Assembly (NCBI RefSeq): GCF_003837865.1
Contig: NZ_RQIS01000022.1
Location: 1 to 64,000 of the forward strand
From: Paraburkholderia dinghuensis
GTDB taxonomy: Bacteria > Pseudomonadota > Gammaproteobacteria > Burkholderiales > Burkholderiaceae
Direction: 5' to 3'
Length of the DNA stretch: 64,000 nucleotides
Part shown: piece after piece, positions 52,637-60,572 of the stretch
Numbering within the stretch: position 1 is the stretch's first letter
Layout of the letters: every line of letters starts with the position of its first letter
Program-made: the position numbers and the translations under genes
The notes under the pieces: model-generated
What the model saw: the letters and a program-made list of their open reading frames with translations, nothing else
What the model was told of the DNA's origin: nothing
Database searches by the model: none

Positions 52637-53815
52637 ATGGGTGTAGCTGGCAAGCACTTTCCCTCGCACGCACACGACGGCAACGCGCAAGACGCAGGCG
52701 CCACACCGCAGGCCCCGGCGGGAACCGGAGCCGCCGACGAACGCGTGCGCCGCGAGTCGCGTTTCGGCCATCTGCTCGGCCGCCCGGAATTCGCGGCGAT
52801 TTCCGGCACCGTGCTCGTCTTCGCCGTGTTCGCCATCGGCGCGGGCGGCTCCGGCATGTTCGATCTCGACGGCGTGATGAACTGGTCGCAGGTCGCGGCC
52901 TACCTCGGCATCCTCGCCGTGGGCGCGTGTCTTCTGATGATCGCCGGCGAGTTCGACCTCTCCATCGGCTCGATGATCGGCTTCGCCGGCATGATGGTCG
53001 CGCTCCCGACCATGTACTTCCACTTGCCCATCGCGCTCTCGATCCTCTTCGCGTTCGTGTGCTGCGTCGCGCTCGGCGCGCTCAACGGCTATCTCGTGAT
53101 GCGCACGCGGCTGCCGTCGTTCATCGTCACGCTTGCGTTCCTCTTCATCCTGCGCGGCCTCACGCTTGCCCTGTCGGTCATGTTCGCCAACCGCACGATC
53201 GTCTCCGGCGTCGGCGACGTCGCGCGAGCTGACTGGCTCGCCAACCTGCTCTTTCACGGCACCGCATTCAGGAGCCTCTTCGTCGCGCTCGCGCACATGG
53301 GCATCGGCAGGATGCTCGACAACGGCCAGCCGCTCGTACCCGGCGTGCCCAAGGTGATCCTCTGGTGGTTCGGGCTCACCGCAATCGGCGCGTTCGTGCT
53401 CGCGAGAACGCGCTACGGCAACTGGATTCTCGCCGTGGGCGGCGATGCGAATGCCGCGAAGAACGTCGGCGTACCTGTGAAGCGCGTCAAGATCTCGCTC
53501 TTCATGTTGACTGCGTTCTGCTCCTGCCTTTTCGCCGTGCTGCAGGTCGCCGACATCGGCTCGGCCGCCGCCGACCGCGGCATCCAGAAGGAATTCGAGG
53601 CAATCATCGCCGCAGTGATCGGCGGCACGCTGCTCACGGGCGGCTACGGGTCGGTGATCGGTGCCGCGTTCGGCGCGCTGATCTTCGGCGTCGTGCAGAT
53701 CGGCATCACCTACACGAACATCGATTCGGACTGGTTCCGCGTGTTCCTCGGCGTGATGCTGCTGATGGCCGTGCTGTTCAACCACTACGTGCGCCGCCGC
53801 GTCGCGCAGTCGTAA
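52637..53815 (+). CDS. ABC sugar (inositol) permease
   Basis: 392-aa inner-membrane permease of the ribose/xylose/inositol (BPD_transp_2) family. The hydrophilic N-terminus (1-55) is followed by about ten membrane helices; AGEFDLSIGSMIGFAG near 98-113 is the family signature and GNWILAVGGDANAAKNVGV near 262-280 faces the ATPase. AAGGAG lies six bases before the ATG. It forms the channel for the preceding binding protein and is followed by its ATPase after 13 bp. Confidence 0.92.
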   Translation: MGVAGKHFPSHAHDGNAQDAGATPQAPAGTGAADERVRRESRFGHLLGRPEFAAISGTVLVFAVFAIGAGGSGMFDLDGVMNWSQVAAYLGILAVGACLLMIAGEFDLSIGSMIGFAGMMVALPTMYFHLPIALSILFAFVCCVALGALNGYLVMRTRLPSFIVTLAFLFILRGLTLALSVMFANRTIVSGVGDVARADWLANLLFHGTAFRSLFVALAHMGIGRMLDNGQPLVPGVPKVILWWFGLTAIGAFVLARTRYGNWILAVGGDANAAKNVGVPVKRVKISLFMLTAFCSCLFAVLQVADIGSAAADRGIQKEFEAIIAAVIGGTLLTGGYGSVIGAAFGALIFGVVQIGITYTNIDSDWFRVFLGVMLLMAVLFNHYVRRRVAQS

Positions 53816-53828
53816 CCGGGAGACTGTC

Positions 53829-54638
53829 ATGTCAGAACCGATCATCGACAAAAGCGCCGACACGATCCTCGCACTCGAAAACGTCAGCAAGTATTTCGGC
53901 AAGGTCATCGCGTTGAGTGGCGTCACGATGCGCCTGAAGCGCGGCGAAGTGCACTGCCTGTTAGGCGACAACGGCGCGGGCAAGTCCACGCTCATCAAAA
54001 CGCTCGCTGGCGTGCACGCACCCTCCTCGGGCCAGTATTTCGTGGACGGCCAGCCCGTACAGTTCGAATCGCCGAAGGACGCGCTCGACCTCGGCATCGC
54101 AACCGTCTATCAGGATCTCGCGCTCGTGCCGCTCCTTTCCGTCGCGCGCAACTTCTTCATGGGCCGCGAGCCGCAGAAAAAACTGTTCGGGTTCCTGAAC
54201 GTCATGGATCTCGATTCATGCGCGACAATCGCGAAGGACCGTCTCTCCGAAATGGGCATCAACGTCCGCGATCCGCATCAGGCCATCGGCACGATGTCGG
54301 GCGGCGAGCGCCAGTGTCTCGCGATTGCGCGCGCGATCCACTTCGGCGCGCGCGTGCTGATCCTCGACGAACCGACCGCCGCGCTCGGCGTCAAGCAGAG
54401 CTTCAACGTGCTCAAGCTGATCCACAACGCGCGCGCGAAGGGCATCTCGGTGATATTCATCACGCACAACGTCCACCACGCCTACCCCATCGGCGATTCG
54501 TTCACGCTGCTCAATCGCGGACGCTCGCTCGGCACCTTTACCAAAGAGACCATCAGCAAGAATGAGGTGCTCGACATGATGGCGGGCGGCGCGGAAATGC
54601 AGAAGCTGATCGCGGAACTCGACGGCGCAACTATCTGA
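53829..54638 (+). CDS. ABC transporter ATP-binding protein, single-domain
   Basis: 269-aa ATPase with Walker A GDNGAGKST (46-54), signature MSGGE (from residue 156; LSGGQ variant) and Walker B VLILDEP near 177. Carbohydrate uptake ATPases of this family usually have two fused domains (about 500 aa); this one has a single domain, like FrcA of fructose/ribose systems, and would act as a homodimer. It lies between the permease gene and iolC in the inositol operon. Confidence 0.92.
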   Translation: MSEPIIDKSADTILALENVSKYFGKVIALSGVTMRLKRGEVHCLLGDNGAGKSTLIKTLAGVHAPSSGQYFVDGQPVQFESPKDALDLGIATVYQDLALVPLLSVARNFFMGREPQKKLFGFLNVMDLDSCATIAKDRLSEMGINVRDPHQAIGTMSGGERQCLAIARAIHFGARVLILDEPTAALGVKQSFNVLKLIHNARAKGISVIFITHNVHHAYPIGDSFTLLNRGRSLGTFTKETISKNEVLDMMAGGAEMQKLIAELDGATI

Positions 54639-54678
54639 TCGCGTTCAGACACACGCATCGTTTTCACGAGGAATGCAT

Positions 54679-56706
54679 ATGGCAATGACCCGTTCCCCCT
54701 CGGCCACGGCCTCCCGCTTCGCTGCGAACAAGCGTCGCGACATCGCCTGCCTCGGGCGACTCGGTGTTGATCTCTACGCGCAACAGGTGGGCGCACGACT
54801 CGAAGACGTCACGACATTCGCGAAGTATCTGGGCGGCTCGTCGGCGAATATCGCGTTTGGCTGCGCGCGACTCGGTCTCGACGCGGCGATGCTCACGCGC
54901 GTCGGCGACGACCACATGGGCCGTTTTCTCATCGAAACGCTCGCGAAAGAAGGCTGCGACACGAGCCACGTGCGCGTGGACCCCGCGCGACTCACCGCGC
55001 TCGTGCTGCTCGGCCTGAAGGACCGCGATACGTTCCCGCTCATCTTCTATCGCGAGAACTGCGCCGACATGGCCGTGGATTCACACGACTTCGACGAGGC
55101 GTTCATCGCTTCATCGAAAGCCCTCTTGATCACGGGTACACACTTCTCCACCGAACAGGTCAACCGCACGAGCCTCGCCGCGCTCGACTATGCGCGCCGC
55201 AACGATGTGCGAACGGTGCTGGATATCGACTATCGCCCGGTGCTCTGGGGCCTCACAGGCAAGGCCGATGGCGAAACACGGTTCGTCGCAAGCGAGGGTG
55301 TCTCAGCGCATCTGCAGCGCATCCTGCCGCTCTTCGATCTCGTGATCGGCACCGAGGAGGAATTCCGTATCGCAGGCGGTAACGAATCGCTGATCGGTTC
55401 GCTTGCGCGCGTGCGCGAAGTCACGCAAGCGACACTTGTCGTCAAGCGCGGGCCGCTCGGCTGCCAGATCATCGAGGGCACGGTGCCCACATCGCTCGAC
55501 GCGCTATCGATGCAACGCGGGGTCGAAGTGGAAGTGCTCAACGTGCTCGGCGCAGGCGATGCGTTCGCCTCGGGGTTCCTCTCGGGCTGGCTGCGCGACG
55601 CGCCGCTCGAAGACTGCGCGCGTGCCGCCAACGCGTGCGGCGCGCTCGTCGTATCGCGCCATGGCTGCGCACCCGCAATGCCGACGCCCGCCGAACTCGA
55701 CTACTTCCTGCGCGAAGCCGCCGCCGATCCCGAGCGCATGCGCCGCCCGGACCGCGACGCGACACTCGCACGCCTGCATCGCGTCACGCCCGCACGCACA
55801 CCGCGCGACGAAGTGCTGGGTTTCGCGTTCGACCACCGCAACCCGTTCTTCGAACTCGCCCAGCAAACAAGCGCCGAAGAGTCGCGCATCGTCCAGCTCA
55901 AGAATCTCTTCGTCGAGGCCGTCGCGCAGACCGAACGCGAACGCGGCCTGCAGGGACGCATCGGTGTCCTTATCGACGACCGCTATGGACAGGACGCACT
56001 GAACGCCGCGACCGGGCGCGGATGGTGGATCGGCCGCCCCGTCGAGCTGCCGGGCTCGGTTCCACTCGTGTTCGATCATGGACGCTCCATCGGCACGACG
56101 CTCGCAAACTGGCCTCGCGAGCACATCGTGAAGTGCCTCGTGCAGTTCCATCCCGACGAACCAGTCGAGCAGCGCATCGAGCAGGAATCGCAATTGCGCG
56201 CGCTTTACGACGCGGTGCAGGCAAGCGGCCACGAACTGCTGCTCGAAGTGATCCCGCCGAAACTGGGCGGCGTGCCTAACGCGGCCGATACCGTCTACCG
56301 CGCACTCAAGCGCCTTTACAACATCGGCATCTATCCTGAGTGGTGGAAGCTCGAACCGATGGACGCCGCGCAATGGCGCGCCATCGACGCACTGATCGCC
56401 GAGCGAGACCCTTACTGTCGCGGCGTCGTGCTGCTGGGCCTTTCGGCGAGCGTCGAGCAACTGCTGGAGGGCTTTCACAGCGCGGCGCAATCGTCCACCT
56501 GCCGTGGCTTCACCGTGGGCCGCACGATCCACCACGATCCGAGCCTCGCGTGGCTCGCAGGCGAGATCGACGACAACGAATTGATCGCGCGCGTGCGCCG
56601 CACATTCGAAACGCTGATCGCCGCCTGGCGCGCTGCGCGCGCCAATGCCCATCCAGGTGAAGCGGGCGATGCCGCGATGCACGCGCACGAGGAGAAAGCA
56701 GCATGA
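54679..56706 (+). CDS. iolC: 5-dehydro-2-deoxygluconokinase fused to DUF2090 (IolC)
   Basis: 675-aa bifunctional-looking protein. Residues ~20-340 form a PfkB-type kinase (CLGRLGVDLYAQQVG at its start, ATP-site LGAGDAFASGF near 290) that phosphorylates 5-dehydro-2-deoxy-D-gluconate. Residues ~350-655 form DUF2090, a TIM-barrel-like domain often joined to IolC and thought to act as the following aldolase. ATG 54679 is chosen because GAGGAA lies at correct spacing only to it. Its 3' end overlaps iolD (ATGA). Confidence 0.93.
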   Translation: MAMTRSPSATASRFAANKRRDIACLGRLGVDLYAQQVGARLEDVTTFAKYLGGSSANIAFGCARLGLDAAMLTRVGDDHMGRFLIETLAKEGCDTSHVRVDPARLTALVLLGLKDRDTFPLIFYRENCADMAVDSHDFDEAFIASSKALLITGTHFSTEQVNRTSLAALDYARRNDVRTVLDIDYRPVLWGLTGKADGETRFVASEGVSAHLQRILPLFDLVIGTEEEFRIAGGNESLIGSLARVREVTQATLVVKRGPLGCQIIEGTVPTSLDALSMQRGVEVEVLNVLGAGDAFASGFLSGWLRDAPLEDCARAANACGALVVSRHGCAPAMPTPAELDYFLREAAADPERMRRPDRDATLARLHRVTPARTPRDEVLGFAFDHRNPFFELAQQTSAEESRIVQLKNLFVEAVAQTERERGLQGRIGVLIDDRYGQDALNAATGRGWWIGRPVELPGSVPLVFDHGRSIGTTLANWPREHIVKCLVQFHPDEPVEQRIEQESQLRALYDAVQASGHELLLEVIPPKLGGVPNAADTVYRALKRLYNIGIYPEWWKLEPMDAAQWRAIDALIAERDPYCRGVVLLGLSASVEQLLEGFHSAAQSSTCRGFTVGRTIHHDPSLAWLAGEIDDNELIARVRRTFETLIAAWRAARANAHPGEAGDAAMHAHEEKAA

Positions 56707-58715
56707 ACCAGCGCATTGCCCCCGCTGCGAACGAAAACCACCCAGCCGCGGCACACGGGCCCACCGTGCGCCTCACGGCCGCACAGGCCCTGGTGCGCTA
56801 CCTCGCGGCGCAACGCGTCACCTGCGAGGACGGTTCGGGCCGCACCGAACCGCTCTTCGGCGGTGTTTTCGCGATCTTCGGCCACGGCAACGTCGCCGGG
56901 CTCGGCGAGGCGCTCTACCACTGGCGTCACGAATTGCCCACGCTGCGTGCACACAATGAACAGGCGATGGCTCACAGCGCGATCGCTTTTGCGAAGGCGC
57001 ATTTGCGCCGCCGCATGATGGCCGTGACGACGTCGATCGGTCCCGGCGCGACGAACCTCGTCACGGCCGCGGCGCTCGCACACGTGAACCGCCTGCCGCT
57101 CTTGCTCCTGCCGGGCGACATCTTCGTTTCGCGCGAACCCGATCCGGTGCTGCAGCAGGTCGAGGACATGCACGACGGCGGCGTCTCGGCCAACGACGCG
57201 CTCAAACCGGTGTCGCGCTACTTCGACCGCATCGTCCATCCCGCGCAGCTCCTCACGGCGCTGCCGCGCGCGCTGCGCGTCCTGACCGACGCCGCACAGT
57301 GCGGCCCCGTCACGCTCGCGCTGCCGCAGGACGTGCAGGCCACGGCGTGGGACTACCCCGCCAGCTTCTTCACGCCGCGCCTCGTGAACTTTCACGCGGC
57401 CGCGCCCGTGCAGGTCGAAATCGACGCCGCGCTCGTGCCGATCTTCCGCGCGAAACGACCGCTCATCATCGCAGGCGGCGGCGTGCTGTATTCCCGCGCG
57501 TCGGAAGCGCTCCAGGCACTGGCCGCCGCACGCGGCATTCCGGTCGCCGAAACGCAGGCCGGCAAGGGCTCGCTCGCATGGGACGATCCGCTTAACGTAG
57601 GTGCGATCGGCGTGACAGGCTCCCCCGCCGCCAACGCGCTCGCCGCCGACGCCGACTGCATTCTCGCGATCGGCACGCGGCTGCAGGACTTCACGACAGG
57701 TTCGAATTCGCTGTTCCGGCACGCGCACGTGATCGGCGTGAACACCAACGGCTTCGACGCGATCAAGCACGATGGCCTGGCCGTCGAGGCCGACGCCCGT
57801 CTCACGCTCGCCGCGCTCGGCGGCGAGCTTGGCAACTGGCGCGCGGACGCGAACTGGACCGCACGCGCGCTGCAACTCGCGAGCGCCTGGCGCGAGAGCG
57901 TCGAGCATTTGACGCACGCACCACAGGACCGCAACTGCCTGCCCTACGACGCCGATGTGATCGGCGCGGTGCAACGTTCGTCGAGCCGCTCGCCGACCGA
58001 CGACATCGTCGTTTGCGCCGCGGGCACGCTGCCTGCGGAGTTGCACAAGCTCTGGCGTGCGGGACGACCGGGCGCCTATCACGTCGAATACGGCTACTCG
58101 TGCATGGGCTACGAAATCGCGGGCGGGCTGGGTGCGAAACTTGCGCGGCCCGATCGCGAAGTCATCGTGATGGTGGGTGACGGCAGCTATCTGATGATGA
58201 ACAGCGAAATCGCGACTTCCGTGATGCTTGGCGCGAAGCTCATCATCGTCGTGCTCGACAACCGCGGCTACGGGTGCATCAACCGCCTTCAGCAGGCGTG
58301 CGGCGGCGCGCCGTTCAACAACCTCTTCGACGACTGCGCACAAGGCCCGCTCGGCGCGCCACGCATCGACTTCGCGTCGCACGCGCGGTCCCTCGGCGCG
58401 CAGGCCGAGCACGTCGGCAACATCGCTGAACTCGAAATCGCGATGCAGCGCGCGCGCGCCTCGATGCGCACCTACCTCATCAGCATCGACACCGATCCGG
58501 CGCGCACGACCGAGGACGGCGGCTGGTGGTGGGAAGTCGCGGTGCCCGAGGTCTCGTCGCGCGCTACGGTGCGTGTGGCGCGCGAGCGCTACGACGAGGC
58601 GCTCGCCGCGCGCGGGGGCCGCGAGCCTGGGCGTGGCGCTCACGAAGCCGCGCATGCAGAGGACAACGCCGCCGACGAGACGCAAGACGATCCTGGCAAT
58701 GAGGAGCCGACATGA
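56703..58715 (+). CDS. iolD: 3D-(3,5/4)-trihydroxycyclohexane-1,2-dione acylhydrolase
   Basis: 670-aa thiamine-diphosphate enzyme opening the inositol-derived ring diketone. The catalytic Glu is in AHNEQAMAH (near 80-88), and the ThDP/Mg motif GDGSYLMMNSEIATSVMLG lies near 490-508 with LDNRGYGCI after it. Length matches IolD (about 620-680 aa). It overlaps iolC and iolE by 4 bp on each side, giving translational coupling. The last ~30 residues are acidic and low in complexity. Confidence 0.95.
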   Translation: MNQRIAPAANENHPAAAHGPTVRLTAAQALVRYLAAQRVTCEDGSGRTEPLFGGVFAIFGHGNVAGLGEALYHWRHELPTLRAHNEQAMAHSAIAFAKAHLRRRMMAVTTSIGPGATNLVTAAALAHVNRLPLLLLPGDIFVSREPDPVLQQVEDMHDGGVSANDALKPVSRYFDRIVHPAQLLTALPRALRVLTDAAQCGPVTLALPQDVQATAWDYPASFFTPRLVNFHAAAPVQVEIDAALVPIFRAKRPLIIAGGGVLYSRASEALQALAAARGIPVAETQAGKGSLAWDDPLNVGAIGVTGSPAANALAADADCILAIGTRLQDFTTGSNSLFRHAHVIGVNTNGFDAIKHDGLAVEADARLTLAALGGELGNWRADANWTARALQLASAWRESVEHLTHAPQDRNCLPYDADVIGAVQRSSSRSPTDDIVVCAAGTLPAELHKLWRAGRPGAYHVEYGYSCMGYEIAGGLGAKLARPDREVIVMVGDGSYLMMNSEIATSVMLGAKLIIVVLDNRGYGCINRLQQACGGAPFNNLFDDCAQGPLGAPRIDFASHARSLGAQAEHVGNIAELEIAMQRARASMRTYLISIDTDPARTTEDGGWWWEVAVPEVSSRATVRVARERYDEALAARGGREPGRGAHEAAHAEDNAADETQDDPGNEEPT

Positions 58716-59635
58716 GCGCATTTGAAGTACGCATCGGCATCAATCCGCTTTCGTGGATGAACGACGACCTGCCGTCGCTCGGCGGCGAAACACCGCTGGC
58801 CCTTGCCCTCACCGAAGGCCGCGAGATCGGTTACGAGGGGTTCGAACTCGGCAACAAGTTTCCGCGCGAGCCCGAGGCGCTCAAGGCGCTGCTCGCGCAA
58901 TACGGGCTCGCGCTCGTGTCGGGCTGGTACTCGGGGATGCTCGCGCGGCGAAGCGTCGAAGAGGAAATCGCCGCTGTGGACAAGCATCTCGACCTGCTCG
59001 CGCGGAACGGCGCAACGGTGATGGTCTACGGCGAAGTCGCCGATTCGATCCAGGGCGCGCCGCGTCCGCTTTATCAGCGGCCACGCTTTTTCACCGACGC
59101 GCAGTGGGACGCCTACGCCGCACGCGTCGACGCATTCGCGCGGTATACGCTCTCGCGCGGCGTGCGCCTCGCGTATCACCATCACATGGGTGCCTACGTC
59201 GAAACGAGTGCCGACGTGGACATGCTCATGGCACGCACGAGCGACGCCGTGGGTCTTCTGTTCGACACGGGCCACATCACGTTCGCGGGCGGCGATCCCG
59301 TGGCGGTTCTCGACAGGCACATCGCACGCGTGTGTCACGTGCATTGCAAGGACGTGCGCCCTGCAGTCGTCAAGCTCGCGCGCAACCGCAACTGGAGCTT
59401 TCTCGACGCGGTGCTCGCGGGCGCGTTTACGGTGCCCGGCGACGGGGCGGTGAATTTCCCGGCCATCGTCGGTCGCCTGAAACGCCACGGCTATCGCGGC
59501 TGGTTCGTCGTCGAAGCCGAACAGGATCCGGTCGTCGCGCCGTCGTATGCCTATGCGCAGAAGGGCTTTCGCACGCTGCGCGCGCTCGTTGACGCGCCGA
59601 TCGACGCTACGAAGCTTTGCATGGAGCCTGAGTAA
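58712..59635 (+). CDS. iolE: Myo-inosose-2 dehydratase
   Basis: 307-aa TIM-barrel protein of the xylose-isomerase-like family that dehydrates 2-keto-myo-inositol. Metal-site residues are in HHHMGAYVET near 158-167, DTGHITFAGGD near 186-196, and HCKDVRP. The last codons, KLCMEPE and the TAA stop, come from the fourth copy of the hairpin repeat, so the native C-terminus may have been replaced by repeat sequence. It overlaps iolD by 4 bp and lies 36 bp upstream of iolB. Confidence 0.93.
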   Translation: MSAFEVRIGINPLSWMNDDLPSLGGETPLALALTEGREIGYEGFELGNKFPREPEALKALLAQYGLALVSGWYSGMLARRSVEEEIAAVDKHLDLLARNGATVMVYGEVADSIQGAPRPLYQRPRFFTDAQWDAYAARVDAFARYTLSRGVRLAYHHHMGAYVETSADVDMLMARTSDAVGLLFDTGHITFAGGDPVAVLDRHIARVCHVHCKDVRPAVVKLARNRNWSFLDAVLAGAFTVPGDGAVNFPAIVGRLKRHGYRGWFVVEAEQDPVVAPSYAYAQKGFRTLRALVDAPIDATKLCMEPE

Positions 59636-59661
59636 GTGCTAAAGCACTAACTCAGGCCGAC
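59617..59661. repeat. Fourth hairpin-repeat copy, at the iolE/iolB junction
   Basis: TTGCATGGAGCCTGAGTAAG and the following palindrome match the units at 52331-52475. The stem 59627-59640 pairs with 59643-59656 with a single mismatch. It carries the iolE stop (59633-59635) and ends immediately before AGGAGG of iolB. Relative to units 2 and 3, one stem pair is T-A instead of C-G, a compensatory change. Confidence 0.8.
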
Positions 59662-59671
59662 AGGAGGCAGC

Positions 59672-60475
59672 ATGACTCTACTCGTGAAAGCCGCGCGCGA
59701 AGGCCAGACGATCGCGCGCGTCACACCCTTGACGGCCGGCTGGCACTATGTCGGCTTTGCCGCATACCGGCTGTCCGAAGCCGACGTTGTCTACGTGTAC
59801 GACAAGGAGCGCGAGAGCTGCATCGTCGTGCTCACGGGCGCTGTGGATGTCGAAGCGGACGGCGAGCGCTGGTCGAGTCTCGGCTCGCGCGACAGCGTGT
59901 TCGAAGACGCCGCGCCGTTCGCGGTGTACGTGCCGCCCGGCGTCAAGGCCACGGTGCGGGCCGCTCGCGACGCCGAAGTGGGCGTCGCGAGCGCACCCGC
60001 GAAGGGCACGCTCCCGGTGCGCCTGATCGAGCCCGCGCAGATGAAGCGTTCGACGCGCGGCAAGAACCAGAATACGCGCTACGTCTGCGATATCCTGCCC
60101 GAGACGGCGCCTGCGGAATCGCTGCTCGTCGTGGAAGTGCGCACGCCCTCGGGACATTCGTCGAGCTATCCGCCGCACAAGCACGACGCCGACCGCCTTC
60201 CACACGAAAGTGTGCTCGAAGAAACGTACTATCACCGCCTGAGTCCGCCGCAAGGCTTCGCGTTCCAGCGCGTCTACACCGATGCGCGCGACCTCGACGA
60301 AACGATGGCCGTCGAGGATCACGACATCGTGATGGTGCCGCGCGGCTACCATCCCGTCGTCGTGCCGTACGGCTACGACTCGTACTACCTGAACGTGATG
60401 GCCGGGCCGCGCCGCGAGTGGCACTTCTACAACGACCCCGCGCATGAGTGGATCATCGAGCGCGATGCGAAGTAA
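59672..60475 (+). CDS. iolB: 5-deoxy-glucuronate isomerase
   Basis: 267-aa cupin isomerase converting 5-deoxy-glucuronate to 5-dehydro-2-deoxy-gluconate. The metal-binding SYPPHKHD near 168-175, and PRGYHPVVVPYGYDSYYLNVMAGP near 222-245, are typical of IolB. AGGAGGCAGC precedes the ATG and directly follows the fourth hairpin repeat. Last gene of the operon, followed by a terminator. Confidence 0.93.
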   Translation: MTLLVKAAREGQTIARVTPLTAGWHYVGFAAYRLSEADVVYVYDKERESCIVVLTGAVDVEADGERWSSLGSRDSVFEDAAPFAVYVPPGVKATVRAARDAEVGVASAPAKGTLPVRLIEPAQMKRSTRGKNQNTRYVCDILPETAPAESLLVVEVRTPSGHSSSYPPHKHDADRLPHESVLEETYYHRLSPPQGFAFQRVYTDARDLDETMAVEDHDIVMVPRGYHPVVVPYGYDSYYLNVMAGPRREWHFYNDPAHEWIIERDAK

Positions 60476-60506
60476 CCGCCCGAAGTGACCATTAATACGC
60501 TCAAAG

Positions 60507-60537
60507 CAGAAGCGCCGCCCGAGGGCGGCGCTTTCTT
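60507..60537 (+). terminator. Terminator of the inositol operon
   Basis: AGCGCCGCCC (60511-60520) pairs with GGGCGGCGCT (60523-60532), with a mixed T/C tract after it, 35 bp after the iolB stop. It lies between convergent iolB and chemoreceptor genes and may serve both. Confidence 0.75.
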
Positions 60538-60572
60538 CGTCACGATTCGTCACAAACGGGCGCGCGCGACGC

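Noticed and set aside
56475..58721. Long minus-strand frame opposite iolD and iolE
   Set aside because: Antisense shadow of iolD with its recognised ThDP motifs; no domain and no ribosome-binding site.
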